Source of the DNA: Embiotoca jacksoni
Taxonomy: Eukaryota > Chordata > Actinopteri > Embiotocidae
DNA length: 64,000 bases
Assembly: GCA_022577435.1 (NCBI GenBank)
Contig: JAKOON010000023.1
Location: forward strand, 1,672,501-1,736,500
Direction: 5' to 3'
The translations under genes and the position numbers were made by a program. Below the pieces are notes generated by a model, which did no database searches, was not told where the DNA came from, and was given only the letters and a program-made list of their open reading frames with translations. Positions within the stretch are counted from its first letter, which is position 1. Every line of letters begins with the position of its first letter. This document shows positions 22,958 to 36,299 of the stretch, in pieces.

Positions 22958-25900
22958 ATGGATCAAGATTATGAGTGCAGGCTGCTCAGACAAATCAATA
23001 TACAAAATGAGAACGCAAGCCCCGTAGTAAGTAAACAACATACACACTTGATTTTTCTTCTTTTATCTATTAGGTCCTTGTTCATAAAGGATCTGTGTTT
23101 AGTCTTGAACCAATAGCTCCTGAAAAATGAACATAAATTGCCTAGCCAAGGCTGTTCAATACTAAAGACTGACGTTTTGACTAGTAAAGCTAGTATGCTT
23201 ATGTCATTATCTGAATTAGTATGATGATCACCCCTCCCAAAGAGGATTGTTAACTTGTTAAACTATAGTGAAAGGCTTCGGCGGGATGGGTGGAGAGGGT
23301 GTTACTCTCTATGTATTGGAAGAGAAAATGGTTTAGCGGGCCAGTCATTTGACGGTGTCACTACTGTTGAGCGAAAACAAGACCTTACAAGCCAAATGAC
23401 ACGCTTTTGTGAATGTCACCTCCTGTTGTTAACACCTCAAACAAATGCACCATCTGCCACCAAAATTATCTTCCTGTTTTGTGATCAAGTTTTCATATCA
23501 CTGTCCAAAGCCTATTTGGCCTCCAGTCAGAAAATGCTCTCTCTTCTCTTCCCTTGTGTAGAAAGCTGTAGGAGCGGTGCGATCTCTGACACCCACCAGC
23601 TCCCCCTTGTCCTCCCCCAGCAAGCATGGTGATCGCTTCATTCCTTCCCGGGCTGGAGCCAACTGGAGTGTCAACTTCCACCGCATTAATGTGAGTGTGC
23701 TGCAATACACACAGGACTCCAGTGTCCGTCCTACCAAAAGAGCAGTGTTCACAAGATCAAAGTATTGAGTGTGACCTATTAGGAAGCATCAGCTGTTTGT
23801 GTTCTCCTTGTAGTTTCTTGTCTGTAATAGTTTTACCCGTGTTTACAGATTTGGTTGACGATGATCATTTAGTGATTACATTTTTCTGACACAGGAAATT
23901 GAAAAGTCGCACAATCAAAACAGGAAAACCAAAGATGGCACTACCGACAGCAACAAAGGTAATCCATCCCTGTACCACCAGCCCAGGTTAGCCTGCTTTA
24001 GCCATGTCATGCTGCACCAAATCGTGATGACAAACATTTCCCACTGCAGACTAAAAGCAGCGACAGTTGCGCCGAGCTTCGTTGCTTTGGCCGTTGTCAC
24101 AGAGCAAGAGAAATCTTTGTTTATAAAGTTTCTCAGTGTTCAGCTGTCTATACTTGTGTAACTACTAAAAAAAACTACTATTAAACTATAACTATTTAAC
24201 TATTAAAAAAAATTTCCCCTTGGGGATTAATAAAGTAAATACCTACCTACCTACCTACCTACTACTTGCATGTCTGGTTTCACTCCTGTTGTCCTTGATT
24301 GTACTTTCAGATATCAGCCTTTATTTTTACTGTTTACTGTGTCAGAGTTACTGCTGATGTAAACTGAACCTTTCATTTTTGCTGTGGCTGAAAAGTAAAA
24401 GCTCTCCAATGGTAAATAGGTAGGATTGCTTTAATTGTGAAGAAGTTACAGAAGATATGATGTGCGCAGAGTTAGTGGAACTTAAATAGCAGTTCAGACA
24501 CATTACTTAACCTTTCTCCTGGGAAGCGTGGGAAAACATTGACTGTTCATGGCATGGATTGAAGCGATTAACCCATCTCTACATACGTGCATACACTTGT
24601 TGCTTTATTAATAAATGCCACACAGATGGTGCTTCTCTTAATGAAGCTGTAATTCAATCAAAATATGGTTGATTTCTGTTTAAGAAAGCCTATTTCACCA
24701 TTTTAAGTGTATTTTTTTTTTACAAATTTTCATAGCTACTACTGTGACGTATTGAGGATAAAATGACAGATTGGCTTTTAGTATATTGTGTATTACAGCA
24801 ATATGACATCTGTAACATGACAGCTTAGTTATCATAGAAGATTTAACATGACAGTGATACATCGGGAGTTGATGTTGTGATTCTCAGTCAGTCACAGATA
24901 TTTTCTTCTGTGTTGCAGCTGTACTCTGTTGGTTTTATCCATTTTTCAGCTTGTTTTCACACGTATATCTGTCTGCTCCAGTCAAACTTGATTATTTGAC
25001 CTTCTCTTGTTTGCTAAGCCTGGGCAGGCTCATGGAAACTGCAGATAAGGACTAAACAAAGCTTAGCAAAAAAAAAAAAAATTCTCCCTGATCTTTAGAG
25101 ATGCAAGTGAGAGGAAAGAGATTGCAGAGGTAGCACAGCGGTTGAGCGTAATCATTTCGACAGCCTAGTTTGATTTCCCTTCTGTCTTTCCTTCTGCCTT
25201 CAGCGGATGGTCTGGCTTACTCGGCTCTGCTGAAGAACGAGCTACTAGGAGCGGGCATCGAGAAAGTCCAGGACCCCCAGTCAGAAGACCGTCGTTTGCA
25301 GCCGTCTACTCCTGCGAAGAGGAGCCTCTTTAGTGTAAAAACAGAAAACATAGCTGTATTTTTTATTTTTTTATTTTTTTTTATTTCTAATGGGGTAGTG
25401 GGGTTCCCCGCATTAATGATCGTCTGCTTGTGTTTCGTAGTATTCTGTAAGTACTAAGAGGGCTCTGCCAGAAGAGGATGGAAATACTGTCTCTCCATAT
25501 TCTCTATCACCTGTCAGTAGTAATAGGTAATACATTTTTCCTTTCATTTATCAAATGCTGTTTCTTTTGTTACACAGAAGTCTGACTGTATTCCTTTCGA
25601 ATTGTGCTGTGCATTGCAGCCAGAAGCTGCTACGGTCGCCAAGAAAACCTACACGTAAGATTTCCAAAATTCCTTTCAAAGTTCTGGATGCTCCAGAGCT
25701 TCAAGATGACTTCTACCTCAACCTCGTGGACTGGTCCTCTCTGAATGTGCTCAGTGTTGGACTGGGGACCTGCGTCTACCTGTGGAGTGCCTGCACCAGC
25801 CAGGTTTGTGTAATGTGCTAATTAAGGAAACCCTCAATTACATTTTTCACTGCTTTACAACTAAAAGAATCGCAGGCTGTAACTGCACTGCCACCTGAAC

Positions 25901-28108
25901 GTCCATGTTGATCCGTCTCTGTTTTTTTGTCCCGTCTCTTTAGGTGACACGTCTCTGTGACCTTTCTGTAGAAGGAGATTCTGTGACATCAGTGGGCTGG
26001 TCAGAGAGGGTTGGTTTTTCTGTCATCTATCATCCTCTTTACAAACCTAATCTGTTCTTAAACTTCCACCTTGCAGCTCAGAGAACTATTACACTTTACT
26101 GTAACATCGTAAATCTGTGTTGCAGGTTTCAGCTTAAGAAAATTAGTTTTTGTAAATGCTCTTCTCAAGTTTGTGTGCTGTTATGCGATTACAGACTAAT
26201 GCATAAGTAAGTGATCTTCAAAGTGTGCTGTCTATTTTCAGGGTAACCTGGTAGCGGTTGGTACTCATAAAGGCTACGTACAGATCTGGGATGCAGCAGC
26301 AGGGAAGAAACTCTCTGTGCTAGAAGGACACACAGCCAGAGTGGGTGAGTTGTGAGTCGAGGGAGATGGAGGCGGAGCCAGATGTAGGAGTTAAAGAATC
26401 GCAACCGTCATTCATTTTCACACAGTTCTTTGGCAACATCTCTAATTTATGGTCTTTCAATCTACCTTCCGTACACCGCTGCCAGGTGCTTTGGCGTGGA
26501 ACGCGGACCAGCTGTCGTCTGGGAGCCGTGATCGGGTGATCCTGCAGCGGGACATCAGAGCCCCGCCTCTCCAGTCAGAGCGCCGTCTCCAAGGACACAG
26601 ACAGGAAGTCTGTGGGCTAAAGTGGAGCACAGACCACCAGCTGCTCGCCTCAGGTGGAAATGATAACAAGGTATGTAGACAGAGAATTTTACCTGTATTT
26701 CTGTCAGCTACACATCGGGATCACTTATTGTTAAAAAAAAAAATCACGATCTTATTTCTGTGCTTTCTGTCCTCTTTTTGCTCCAACCTCATGTTTGAAG
26801 TTACTTGTGTGGAACCACTCGAGCGTCCTCCCCGTGCAGCAGTACACGGAGCACTTGGCTGCAGTAAAGGCCATCGCCTGGTCTCCTCACCAGCATGGCC
26901 TGTTGGCCTCTGGAGGCGGGACCGCCGACCGCTGCATCCGCTTCTGGAACACTCTGACCGGTCAGCCCCTGCAGTGCACCGACACCGGCTCTCAGGTCTG
27001 CAACCTGGCCTGGTCCAAGCACACCAACGAACTGGTGAGTTGACTGAAAGTCTTTGATTTGACAGTGATGATATGAAATGGAATCAACTTTTGTGTTTTT
27101 ATTGCAGGCAAAAACTGAGGTTAGCCTTAGATTTGTTGTCGATCCTGTGTTATCTAACAAGAAGCAAAAAATATAGTTGTGTTGAATGGAAGGTTTTTGG
27201 CTGTCCAGATCTTTGAACTTTGTGAGGTTACACACCTCTGTCTGTAGTGGAATTGATGATACAGAATCATTATTATTTTTATTGGACAGTAAACACGCAT
27301 GTCTCAAACCAACAGTGCTGCTTTGAGCCTTGTGTGGAACACCACTTTGTTTTCTGCAGGTCAGCACACATGGTTATTCCCAGAACCAGATCCTGGTGTG
27401 GAAGTATCCCTCTCTAACTCAAGTGGCCAAACTTACAGGACATTCCTACAGAGTACTCTACCTGGTCAGTATATACAGTATATATACCGTGTGTGTTTAT
27501 ATGCGAGTATGTCTGTTGGATATTGTCACAATAGATTCAAACTTTCAAAAAGAACTGAAGAAGAATACTGAAAGCATCACTGGAAAATAAAACACTCCAA
27601 AAAAAGAAAAGTTGTCATCATTTTAATTTGTGCAGGTCAAGAAAATATAGTAAACATTTAAGGAGTCTAAAATTTCTCTGTATTTTGAATCATTAAGCAT
27701 CCGTGTGCATCTTGTGTTTTCTGATCAAGAGGCAAAAAGCCACCACGCTTTTAAGAGAACTAAAATGAAAAAAATCCTACCCCTGATGATTCTATCATGT
27801 ATTATTACAATACTGTATATTCAGTGTATGATGATGAGTTGTGTGCAGGCCATGTCACCTGACGGAGAGGCCATTGTGACGGGGGCCGGAGATGAAACAC
27901 TTCGGTTCTGGAACGTATTTAGCAAAATGAGATCCACGAAGGTAATGATACACCTTACTTATTGTTTTCTGTTTGTTACATTCTCTTGAATACACACGAT
28001 TGATCAGTTTTATCATCTGTCTGATATTATGTTTATATCAGTCTTTGTCTTACCTCCTTCTTTTAGGAATCTGTCTCAGTGCTGAACCTCTTCACCAGGA
28101 TCCGGTAG
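22958..28108 (+). CDS. fzr1: Fizzy-related protein 1 (CDH1), APC/C activator
   Basis: FZR1/CDH1 activates the anaphase-promoting complex ubiquitin ligase from late mitosis through G1 and recruits D-box/KEN-box substrates. Thirteen coding exons: 22958-23026, 23562-23690, 23895-23958, 25204-25334, 25441-25526, 25620-25803, 25944-26009, 26242-26344, 26486-26670, 26801-27034, 27360-27464, 27849-27941, 28067-28108 (stop TAG 28106-28108). They sum to 1491 bases and 496 residues, the same length as the human protein, all GT-AG and in phase. The start MDQDYECRLLRQI matches the family. The C-box DRFIPSR (residues 47-53), Ser/Thr-Pro sites before it (LTPTSSPLSSPSK), the QKLLRSPRKPTRKI segment and the C-terminal Ile-Arg tail (LNLFTRIR) that docks on the APC/C are intact. 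Seven WD40 blades follow residue about 170. Only the stretch between residues 20 and 33 differs clearly from mammals. Exon 5 carries an internal GTAAGT six bases after its acceptor, a possible cryptic donor. Confidence 0.98.
24180..24262 (+). mobile_element. Retroposon 3' tail with (CCTA)n, in FZR1 intron 3
   Basis: The sequence TTTCCCCTTGGGGATTAATA followed by AAGTAAATA and then repeated CCTA is the typical 3' end of fish LINE/SINE-type retroposons. A reverse-oriented relative with (TAACC)n instead of (CCTA)n lies at 45484-45585. The body upstream of the tail is not recognisable. Confidence 0.55.
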
Positions 28109-28810
28109 TCTGCATTCTGGGGGGAATAAAGACGGGAAGGGAATATATCTTTGCATGTGTCAAGTTGTAAATGGCCCCTTCAAATATTCACCTCGGTAGT
28201 CTTCAGAGGGACGCCTCGATCGCCCTTAGTTTGTTTAGCCGAGTTGTAGCGGGTGGGAGGAGCTGGAGAGATGAACAGCCTGACAGTCGAGGGCCGAGGT
28301 GATACACACAGGATTCCACTTCCTCCTGAATGAGCCACCGCCCCCTCCAACAGACCAGCGGTCCCTGATGACCAGGAGTGTGATTATATTTTGTTTACAA
28401 ACTGACGTTGTGCATACCTGCCAAATATTGAGTTTGTCCTTTTGATTGTCTATTTATTTTTTTTTTATTTTTTATTTTTTAACTTTTTTTTTAACTTGTA
28501 TTCTTAGTGTGTTTGTTTTCATGGCTGGTAGATTTACTTTTATGTGTGTAACTGCAGTTTTTGGTCTGATCTGTGGAGTCAGTGTGGCTTTGTTCAGCTT
28601 TGCAGAAAAATCCAAGTTTGTTTCTTTTTTTATGTTCCTGAGAGGTGATAATGTTTCATGTACACTGATAACAGATTACATAATCCTGTGTTGTTTTCAA
28701 AACTGTTATTGATTGAACAAAGATTGAATCGAAGGGCCTGATCTCCTTTTTAAAATCTGACTTAAGTTAATTTTAGTCCATTGATATTAAGCAGGATCGA
28801 CAGAAATAAA
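28109..28810 (+). terminator. fzr1: FZR1 3' UTR and polyadenylation signal
   Basis: AATAAA at 28805-28810 is a plausible end of a 700-base 3' UTR. A nearer AATAAA at 28125-28130, only 17 bases after the stop, is possible for a very short form but less likely. Confidence 0.45.
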
Positions 28811-28849
28811 ACATCCTGTAAGCACATCTTTGAAGAAAATAGCTATTTG

Positions 28850-31800
28850 GTAACGCTGTACATTAGAATAATTTGTTACTTTAGTAATCAGTGAAAAAAT
28901 ATAACATTTGACTTGGTTAAAAGTCTTTCACTTTTTATGTTTCCTTATTTATTAATTGGAAAATCAGGCAAGGAAAATTAAAAGGAAACAGCTTAGTTTG
29001 TAACTAAAGGGCACAGTAAAAAACTTTTGTGATTGCTTCTCTGCACAGAACCACTGCTTTGTGCTGCCTGCTGAGATATTCAAGCTCGACGCACTTCTCT
29101 TTTGCTACTTCAGATCATTTTTGTGTTGAGCGTCATGCTGTTGTATTTCTGTTTTTATCTGGAAAAAAGATTTCATATCATCTGCTATATTTTCTCTTCT
29201 TTTCTTTGTTTGAATGGTTAACTTAGTGTGCCACATCTAAACGAATGCTATTTATTTGTCATGTGAGAGTTTATAGTACAGAGATAGCATGTTTGTTTAC
29301 TAATGTTATCTGAGGGAAGCTGATGGGCAGTTTCACTGCTAAACTCTGGACATTTCTTTTCATGCCACTTCAAGACAATGCTGCCAACTTTAATTACAGA
29401 AAGAATGTTAAAAAGGAAAATATTTCTGTACTCGGAGATAATCAACAATTAAATGACCATATCTTGTAACTTATGTCATCTCTTTTTTTTTTTTCATTGT
29501 CCAGTGATTAGTCTTTACTTTAAAAAGAGGTTGTATGAGTGTTACCTTCTGGTAGTATTCTATATTTTTCTCTCAATGTCAACAAATCCCATGAAAAGAC
29601 CAAAATGAAGTGGTAGTCAGTCTCTCAATGCTTTCATTCCTGCCCCGACTTTGACACTCAAGTCCAATTACAGTCAAATCTAACAAAAGATTTTAAAAAT
29701 GCTTCAAATATGCTCTATTGTAAAGTTAGCGATTCCTTTGTTGGGGACTGTTTTCAGCTGTGGTTTAATACTCTAATATTTGAAATAAATTACAGTACTA
29801 ATGTTCATCTAGAGTTTGGATCCAGAGACAATACTTGCTAATATGATCACATCCTTGTTGGTTTTGGTCTTTTTAAGCAATACGTTGAAAGAAAAATATT
29901 AGATAGCTCCAGACTCTATGCTTCTAATGGATTAATCAGAAAACTTTCATTTCATTTTTAGATGCCAAAAGATCTTAATGATCTAATAATGGCACACTTT
30001 ATTTCTTTTTTTTCTTTTCTTTGAGAGCATTGACAAATGATTGATTGAGTAAAATATCCCACATTTGGGTCACATAAAGAGAAGGCATTGCTCCAAAATC
30101 AACAATAAGTTTCCAGTTGGGTTGATTGTGAAAGTTGTAGCATGTAATTCACATCATTTACATATTGTACAGAATAACATGTATTAATTAGGTTTTCTTC
30201 ACTCATTTGTTCAGGTTTGTCCTTTAATTTGTCACCTGTCTCAAGGTTTTCCAGCAGATGTGTCCCTTTGTTGTCCAAATCTAAAGTGAACACCAGAGGG
30301 AGCCATTCTATGTCCAGATCCAAATTCAGTGATTCAGTGCTGCTACCACACCCAGACAATCGACCACATCCTACCTTAAAGGTGAGGATCTGATCTGATC
30401 TGACACTCACAGGAGGAATATCCTGCTAATAATGTTGACTATTTTTAAAATCATGTCAGCAGACAACTAACATTCTCACTAGCAATCTGTTTCATTTTAA
30501 CCTCCTATTAGAGTCACATTGATTAAAACGATAGCGTTTAAATGTTCTACCCTGTGGCTCCACCTCGTTCCCTGGATGTTTGCAACTTTTCATCACGTTA
30601 CCAGTGCAGCCCACACAAGCGCAGCTATGACCCAGAGCATGAAAAATAATGACTGTTTACAGCCTCCAAAAACTCCCACACCTCTGCTCGTGCCCTGTAG
30701 CTAATCCAAACTCCCTCTTAAACATTGAAACAGCAAATGGATTTGTTGAGTGTAAACAACAGGTGAAGGGTCTAAATACTTGAAGAAAAAAAATGGATGA
30801 CGTTGAATAATTATGCTTCTCTTGTTTTAATTTATAAATCAGAAATAATTGCAGCTACATTGTTGGAATTTGACTATTAGTAAGCTTGACTTGAAAAGAA
30901 AAGACAAAAAAAGTCAAAAAAATCACTGAAAATTAAGTGACTTCACAAAATTAAAGGTCTCCTTTGTGAATTGGTTGTTTTTCTGCATGATGAAAATCCA
31001 GTGTAGGCCTATGTGACTCAGCTTCTATCAACACCAAAGAGCCCAAGCTTTTCTACCCTTCAGACTCCATTATAATGTCATCAAAATAACATGCATAGTC
31101 CATTATAGTGATCAGATAAATCATATGAATGGAAGACTTTCAGCACAGACTTGCAGCTCATCTGAGGCTCTCGGTGGGCAGATGTTAACATTAAGCCCTG
31201 AAAGTAGAGGGGAGAACAGAGGGAGATCACTAATAAGCATAATCCTACCTCCTGATGTTTCTATCAAGAGGCACAGAGTGCGATGTTCGTTATACAACTA
31301 AAGCCTCACAACACAGTGAACAGGATCTTCCCCCAGGTTCCTCCCTAAGCCCGACTCTTGAGTTTCATTGATAACAGGGAAATCAAAGGAGCAAGGCTTT
31401 TGTGATAATAATGGCTGCAGCCACCCAGATTTCTTCTCAGCCATTTTCTCAGAGGGAATAGAACATGGAGAGGGTCACTCATGGGCACTATTTATGAGTA
31501 GAGACTCACCTCACATTGTCATAATGCGGGGGATGGGTAGGGTGTTTTTCAACGGCCTGTATACTGTGACGAGCTGTCAGTTAGCTGGTGTCAGAGAAGA
31601 TGCCGTGATTTAAATAGCCCATGAGCTGAATGGACCAACATAAAACCTCTGATAAAGTGTTGCATGAGGCAATCAGAAATCTTCTTTTTAATGGTGTCAT
31701 AACATCCTGCTTGGGTGGAAACTGAAAGTGGGACTGTTGTCAAATTAAGCCATGATGATGAAATAACTGGTCAATTAATTGATAGGTTAACTGTTATTAA

Positions 31801-32120
31801 GAAAAGTGGGCTCTGGTCTTGAACATCTTTTGTCTGAACAAGTTAAACTGCGTCTTATAGTTCTGCAAATAAGAAGAGATTCTTTCTTTTTCAGCAAGTC
31901 ACTATAAATTGAACACTTTGGTTTTTGGGCAACAAACTTACAACATAATTTCTCTAAAGTCACTGTGGGCTTTAGAAACCTGGAGAGACAATGTGTCATT
32001 ATTTTTTACATATTAGTCAAAGTGAAAATAGTTGGTAGATGGAGCTCTAAAATGTAAACTTGTCGACATTACAGTGTAAGAGCAACATGAAAGATATGTG
32101 CAGAAATGGTTGTGGTTTTT
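28850..32120. other. Intergenic, nothing recognised
   Basis: A+T-rich DNA with short homopolymers. Open frames are short and unlike known proteins; no exon chain was found on either strand. Confidence 0.55.
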
Positions 32121-32129
32121 CCATTTCCT

Positions 32130-32407
32130 GTAACAGTGTACATGTTGCTCAGATCGCAGTGTGGGTTGCCCACTTATAATAAGGTTGGTGGTTCAATCAC
32201 TGGTTCCTCCTGCCCACATGCTGAAGTGTTCTTAGACAATTTACTGAACCCCAAGTTGCTCCTGATGGTAGGTGAGAACCTTGAATGGCAGCTCTGTTAG
32301 CACTGGTGTGTGTGAGTGTGTGTGTGTCAGTGGTAGGCAAAAATTTGTAAAGCACTTTGCACTCTGCTAAGATAAAGAGGTGCTACATAAGTGCAGACAA
32401 TTTACCA
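32130..32407 (+). mobile_element. tRNA-derived SINE (V-SINE-like)
   Basis: A polymerase III B-box-like motif GGTTCAATC is at 32190-32198. It is followed by the conserved core TTACTGAACCCCAAGTTGCT and by the characteristic 3' tail with GTAAAGCACTTTGCACTCTG, GTGCTACATAAGTGCAGACA and ATTTACCA. Order and content match fish tRNA-derived SINEs with a LINE-type tail, recognised from memory. The left boundary is approximate and the copy is moderately diverged. Confidence 0.7.
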
Positions 32408-33892
32408 GGTTTCCAGGTCCCTTTTACTTTCTTAAGGCAGATGCCACGAGGTGTCCAATTGCTGACATTAATAATATTAATAGCCTCTCATTCTGAGGTT
32501 TACTATAAAAGCTATTATAATTGTGAATTACATAATTCAGACGGGGTATAATCCGATTCATACATGGACCCAAATATAAATGTTCAAATTGAATTCTTTA
32601 ATTCTGTATAAGGACAGTTTCTGTTTTCTGTGGTGCAGAGTGAGCAGCAGGCAGAGTCATGAGGCGAAACAGGATCAGTGACACCTCTGCTGACTGTGAA
32701 TGCTGCTCAGTTTTAATGTCATTACTGTACTGGAGCAAAACCCAGCAATGTTTAATCTAGACTTAAGGGTTTTAAACCTAAATTTAAATCATATTCTTGC
32801 ACCCTTACAAGCCTACACTTAAGCTAAACTGCCAGAGGCAAACAAAAATGCAATTAATGATATATAAACTGAGATTTAAGTCATTTGAAGACAGCTCAAA
32901 CGTTAAAATGCCTAATAGAGTATTATCTCCTGACCCACTGGACAAATGGGCTCTGATGTAATGTATTTATATGCTGTTGATCCTGTAATTGGGCCACAAC
33001 TGACAGTTGACTTTAAATTGAGAACACAGGCCATCCTCAAAAAAGGAATAGAAGACTCCTTAAGACTGCTCTCACCCTGCTAACCCTCTCTTCCTTTAAA
33101 AGATTGAAAAGTATTAAGACACAGGTTGCATCAACATTTACGAGATGTGTATCTTTTTTTTACTGTAATCATATTCTTTTTGGCACAAAGGTTTTATTGT
33201 TGGTTGTGTTCATTATAATTTTTTTCCACTTGTTTTATATCTATCTCAAACTGGTTTTGTTTTTTATGAGCTAAAATTCTATCCGCTATGTTGCAAATTA
33301 AAATTATATTCATCCCTGTTGTTCTACTTTATGTTGCCATTGTTGCCAAGCAATTTCCACAGTCCCTATTGTTTGATATTTTACTCTTCTTTCCATTGAA
33401 AATCAAGTAAATGTCCAATCTGGATCTCACAGTTTTGGTTCAATTCAATTACATCTTCTCCAAAGCCAGGCAGAGGTGCCCAGGTGAAGTTATTTACACT
33501 CTTGGGGTCCATGATTTCAATTTAGTTTTTTTTTTTTCGTGAAGTGTTTCCTCTGTCAGATTAAAATTACGGAGTGACATGAGGTCAAAATTACATTGCC
33601 TTTACCCTACAGTAAAAAATTTTTTAATAATATTAATGATAATAAAAACAAAAAGAAAACCTTTCCGTAACTAGAAATAGTAATGACATCGACATGATAC
33701 ATTCTCAGTCTCCATATGTTTAATTCATATGTTTTTTTAACCTTCATATAATGTAATTTGGCTGCTGGTTTGTGCCGCACCCTTTACAAGCTCTGAAAAA
33801 AGAAAAAAAAAAACGCACGTCAATTGGTCGTCTCTCTCAGTCGTCACTCCACATGGTCCCACCTCCTCCTTGTCTTCTCCGGGCAGCAGACG

Positions 33893-34071
33893 TATATAAA
33901 CACTCTGATCCTTCTTCCTCCAGCCTACCCAGTAACATCATGATAACCATTACGTGGAGCTCAGATGGGAGGGCGCATAGGCTCCGATTGTGGCTCATTT
34001 CAATAGAAAACCCAACACTGAAAGAGGCGCAGCCTTGACTACCCATCACCTGTTGTTCCCGTCGATTCACG
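33893..34071 (+). promoter_or_regulatory. Candidate TATA promoter and first exon of an unidentified transcript
   Basis: TATATAAA at 33893-33900 is followed by about 150 bases that end at a consensus donor, CACG|GTGAGT (exon edge 34071). A short frame from an ATG near 33940 ends before the donor, so the exon would be noncoding or hold an upstream ORF. A second TATA-like box, TATAAATAG, is at 34927-34935. An acceptor at 35712 and an AATAAA at 36261 could complete a two-exon transcript. Confidence 0.4.
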
Positions 34072-35306
34072 GTGAGTCCATCACTTACAGCCTTTACTGA
34101 CTGATTTCTTAAATCAATGCCATGTTAGGTTGTTTCATTTATGCCGGATATTAACGATTGTACTGTTTTTCCTCGGTCCACACAAGCTGCCCTTCTCTCT
34201 TTTTTTTTTTTAAATTATTATTGAAAATCAAATATGATAACGCAAAAAGCCTTCAAGTCATAAAAGAGAAACACGAATAGCTGTTCGTATCCCGACTGCG
34301 TCTATATGGAAAATTAAATGACAACCCCTTCCTCCTCTTCCTGCCTCGCCTGAGAGAAAATGTTTATCATGTCGTCATGTTGCCGTGATTTGAGGAAAGA
34401 AAAAGACAACTGACCTCACTACAGTACTAGACCGGGGTCGCGGCACATTATACATGTCAGATATCAGAGGTCTTTCGGCTTTATAACCTCCTGAGAGAAA
34501 ACTTCTGTGCAGCAACAGGTGGCGTGTTTTTCCCGGGCCGGAATAACAGGCGAGAAGCTGAGGAGGAGAAGGACGTGGAGGGAAAAAAAAAAGAAGTAGG
34601 GCGTCATTCAGCACCAAAGACACTGGACAGCTCCCACGTCGAGGGCTAATCGTTCCCATTTATCTGCGATCTGGAAGGAATAACAGGTTGATTTGTGGCT
34701 TTTATAGCTTATTTATTTTGAATCACGGTAACACATGCTCTGCATATTAACACAACCTTGTGTTCAGCATTCAATTCAGCTGCTGTTTGGAAACTAAATT
34801 TACCATTTGTGAGTGTTTTTGAATATCAGGGTCCAACAGCAACATGAAATAATTTGTTATAAATCGATAAGGCATTCAAATTAGTTGAGGGAGCATCTGA
34901 TCATCTCTTCTCAGATCTCCTCTTGGTATAAATAGAGTGTTGTCTCTGCTCAGCACTCCTCTTTTCTCTAGTTTGCAGTTAAAGACCCCCCTCTTTCCCT
35001 CCTTCTCAGCTTCCTTCCTCTGACTAAACTGTCCCCATCTTCCCATCCCCCTCTTCCACTGACTCCCAGTCTTGTTGCATAGCTACCAGCTCAAAAACAT
35101 ACTGGAGATGCAGGACAATCTGTATGTCTCTGTTCTCTCTCTCTCCCTCTCCCTCTCTTTCAGTCCAAATGTGAATAAAAAATGATAGAAGAATTATAGA
35201 ATGAAAAACACAGATCAGCGTTCTTTAGGATTCTCAGTTGTGCACGGCCGAGGCTTTCTGTTCACTGCATATGGTGAACAGCGTTTATTCCAAGTGCTGT
35301 GCTGTG

Positions 35307-35308
<2 letters not shown>

Positions 35309-35343
<35 letters not shown>
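35309..35343. repeat. (TC)n microsatellite
   Basis: A pure TC run of about 35 bases followed by a C run at 35347-35355. Confidence 0.95.
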
Positions 35344-35347
<4 letters not shown>

Positions 35348-35712
35348 CCCCCCCCTCCTCCTGTCTCCCTCTTTTGAGAGGAGCTGAAAGGTTGGCATTA
35401 CAACAACAAAGGAAGGATGGAATGTCAACAGGCTTCAGAGAGAAATGGGTTGAGAGAAAGCCAGAGATGGGAAATGCATGTAGTGTTTCCATCGCTGACA
35501 TCTAAAGTTCGCAACCTATCAACACGCCGCTGGCCGAGGCTCTGCAACACCTGTGACACATGAATATCCTGAAAAAATAACTTTCAAGTCCATGCTGGTG
35601 ATGCTACAAAATCAATACATCATGTTTAACACCAGCACGGTAAAAGGAAGGTCCAGACTCGAGTATGTGAAGGCCCTGTGGTGTTACAAGCCTGTTTCTT
35701 TTTCTTTTACAG

Positions 35713-36266
35713 GTTGAAGCAGAGAATGAACATGCGACAGAAAGGAGGGGAAAGTGTTGGTAGTGCTGAGTGGAAGACTAGTGATTTTGTTGTGACGCTG
35801 ATCAAAGAACAACAAGTCCCAGTCTACCTCTCAGCACAATCAGTGCCCTTCAGTTCACGTCAGCTTTAACCTGCACGGCTCTTCAGTTCACTATCTGTTC
35901 ACATTTTAGTGTTGGCACTGTTGATGGGATTTGATGTTTTTCCAGCTGCTACAATATGAAACCTACCCTTTAAAAAGCACTTAAAATGTTCTGATTTGGT
36001 CAACAAATGTCACCCAACTGTTCAGTAATGTTAATTACTGGCAAAGTTGCAATCAAATTTAAGCAACAGTATTCATGGACCTCAACCTCGTACACTGAAA
36101 GCTGCTCAGGGAAATACTGTCATAAACACACTCAAATAATCCTGTAGTTTCCAGACTTGCTCTAATCTTTGCATCTTTCCATGTTTGTTACATACTGTCA
36201 ATCAAAATGTTTATCACTCAATAATTAATCTGCATTGGAATGATGCCTTTTATATTTTGAAATAAA
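35713..36266 (+). other. Candidate terminal exon of the unidentified 33.9 kb transcript
   Basis: A pyrimidine-rich tract (TTTCTTTTTCTTTTACAG) ends at 35712. The exon contains a 47-codon frame starting MNMRQKGGES and ending SSRQL (stop near 35867), then about 400 bases to AATAAA at 36261-36266. The peptide resembles nothing I recognise, so this may be a long noncoding RNA. Confidence 0.3.
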
Positions 36267-36299
36267 ACCTGAATGTAAACCTCTTACGTGCATTTCCTC

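Noticed and set aside
26801..27367. Long minus-strand open frame (188 codons)
   Set aside because: It is antisense to the FZR1 WD40-coding exon and crosses an intron; no splice or family support.
28125..28130. AATAAA 17 bases after the FZR1 stop as the main polyA site
   Set aside because: It would leave almost no 3' UTR; the site at 28805 is more plausible.
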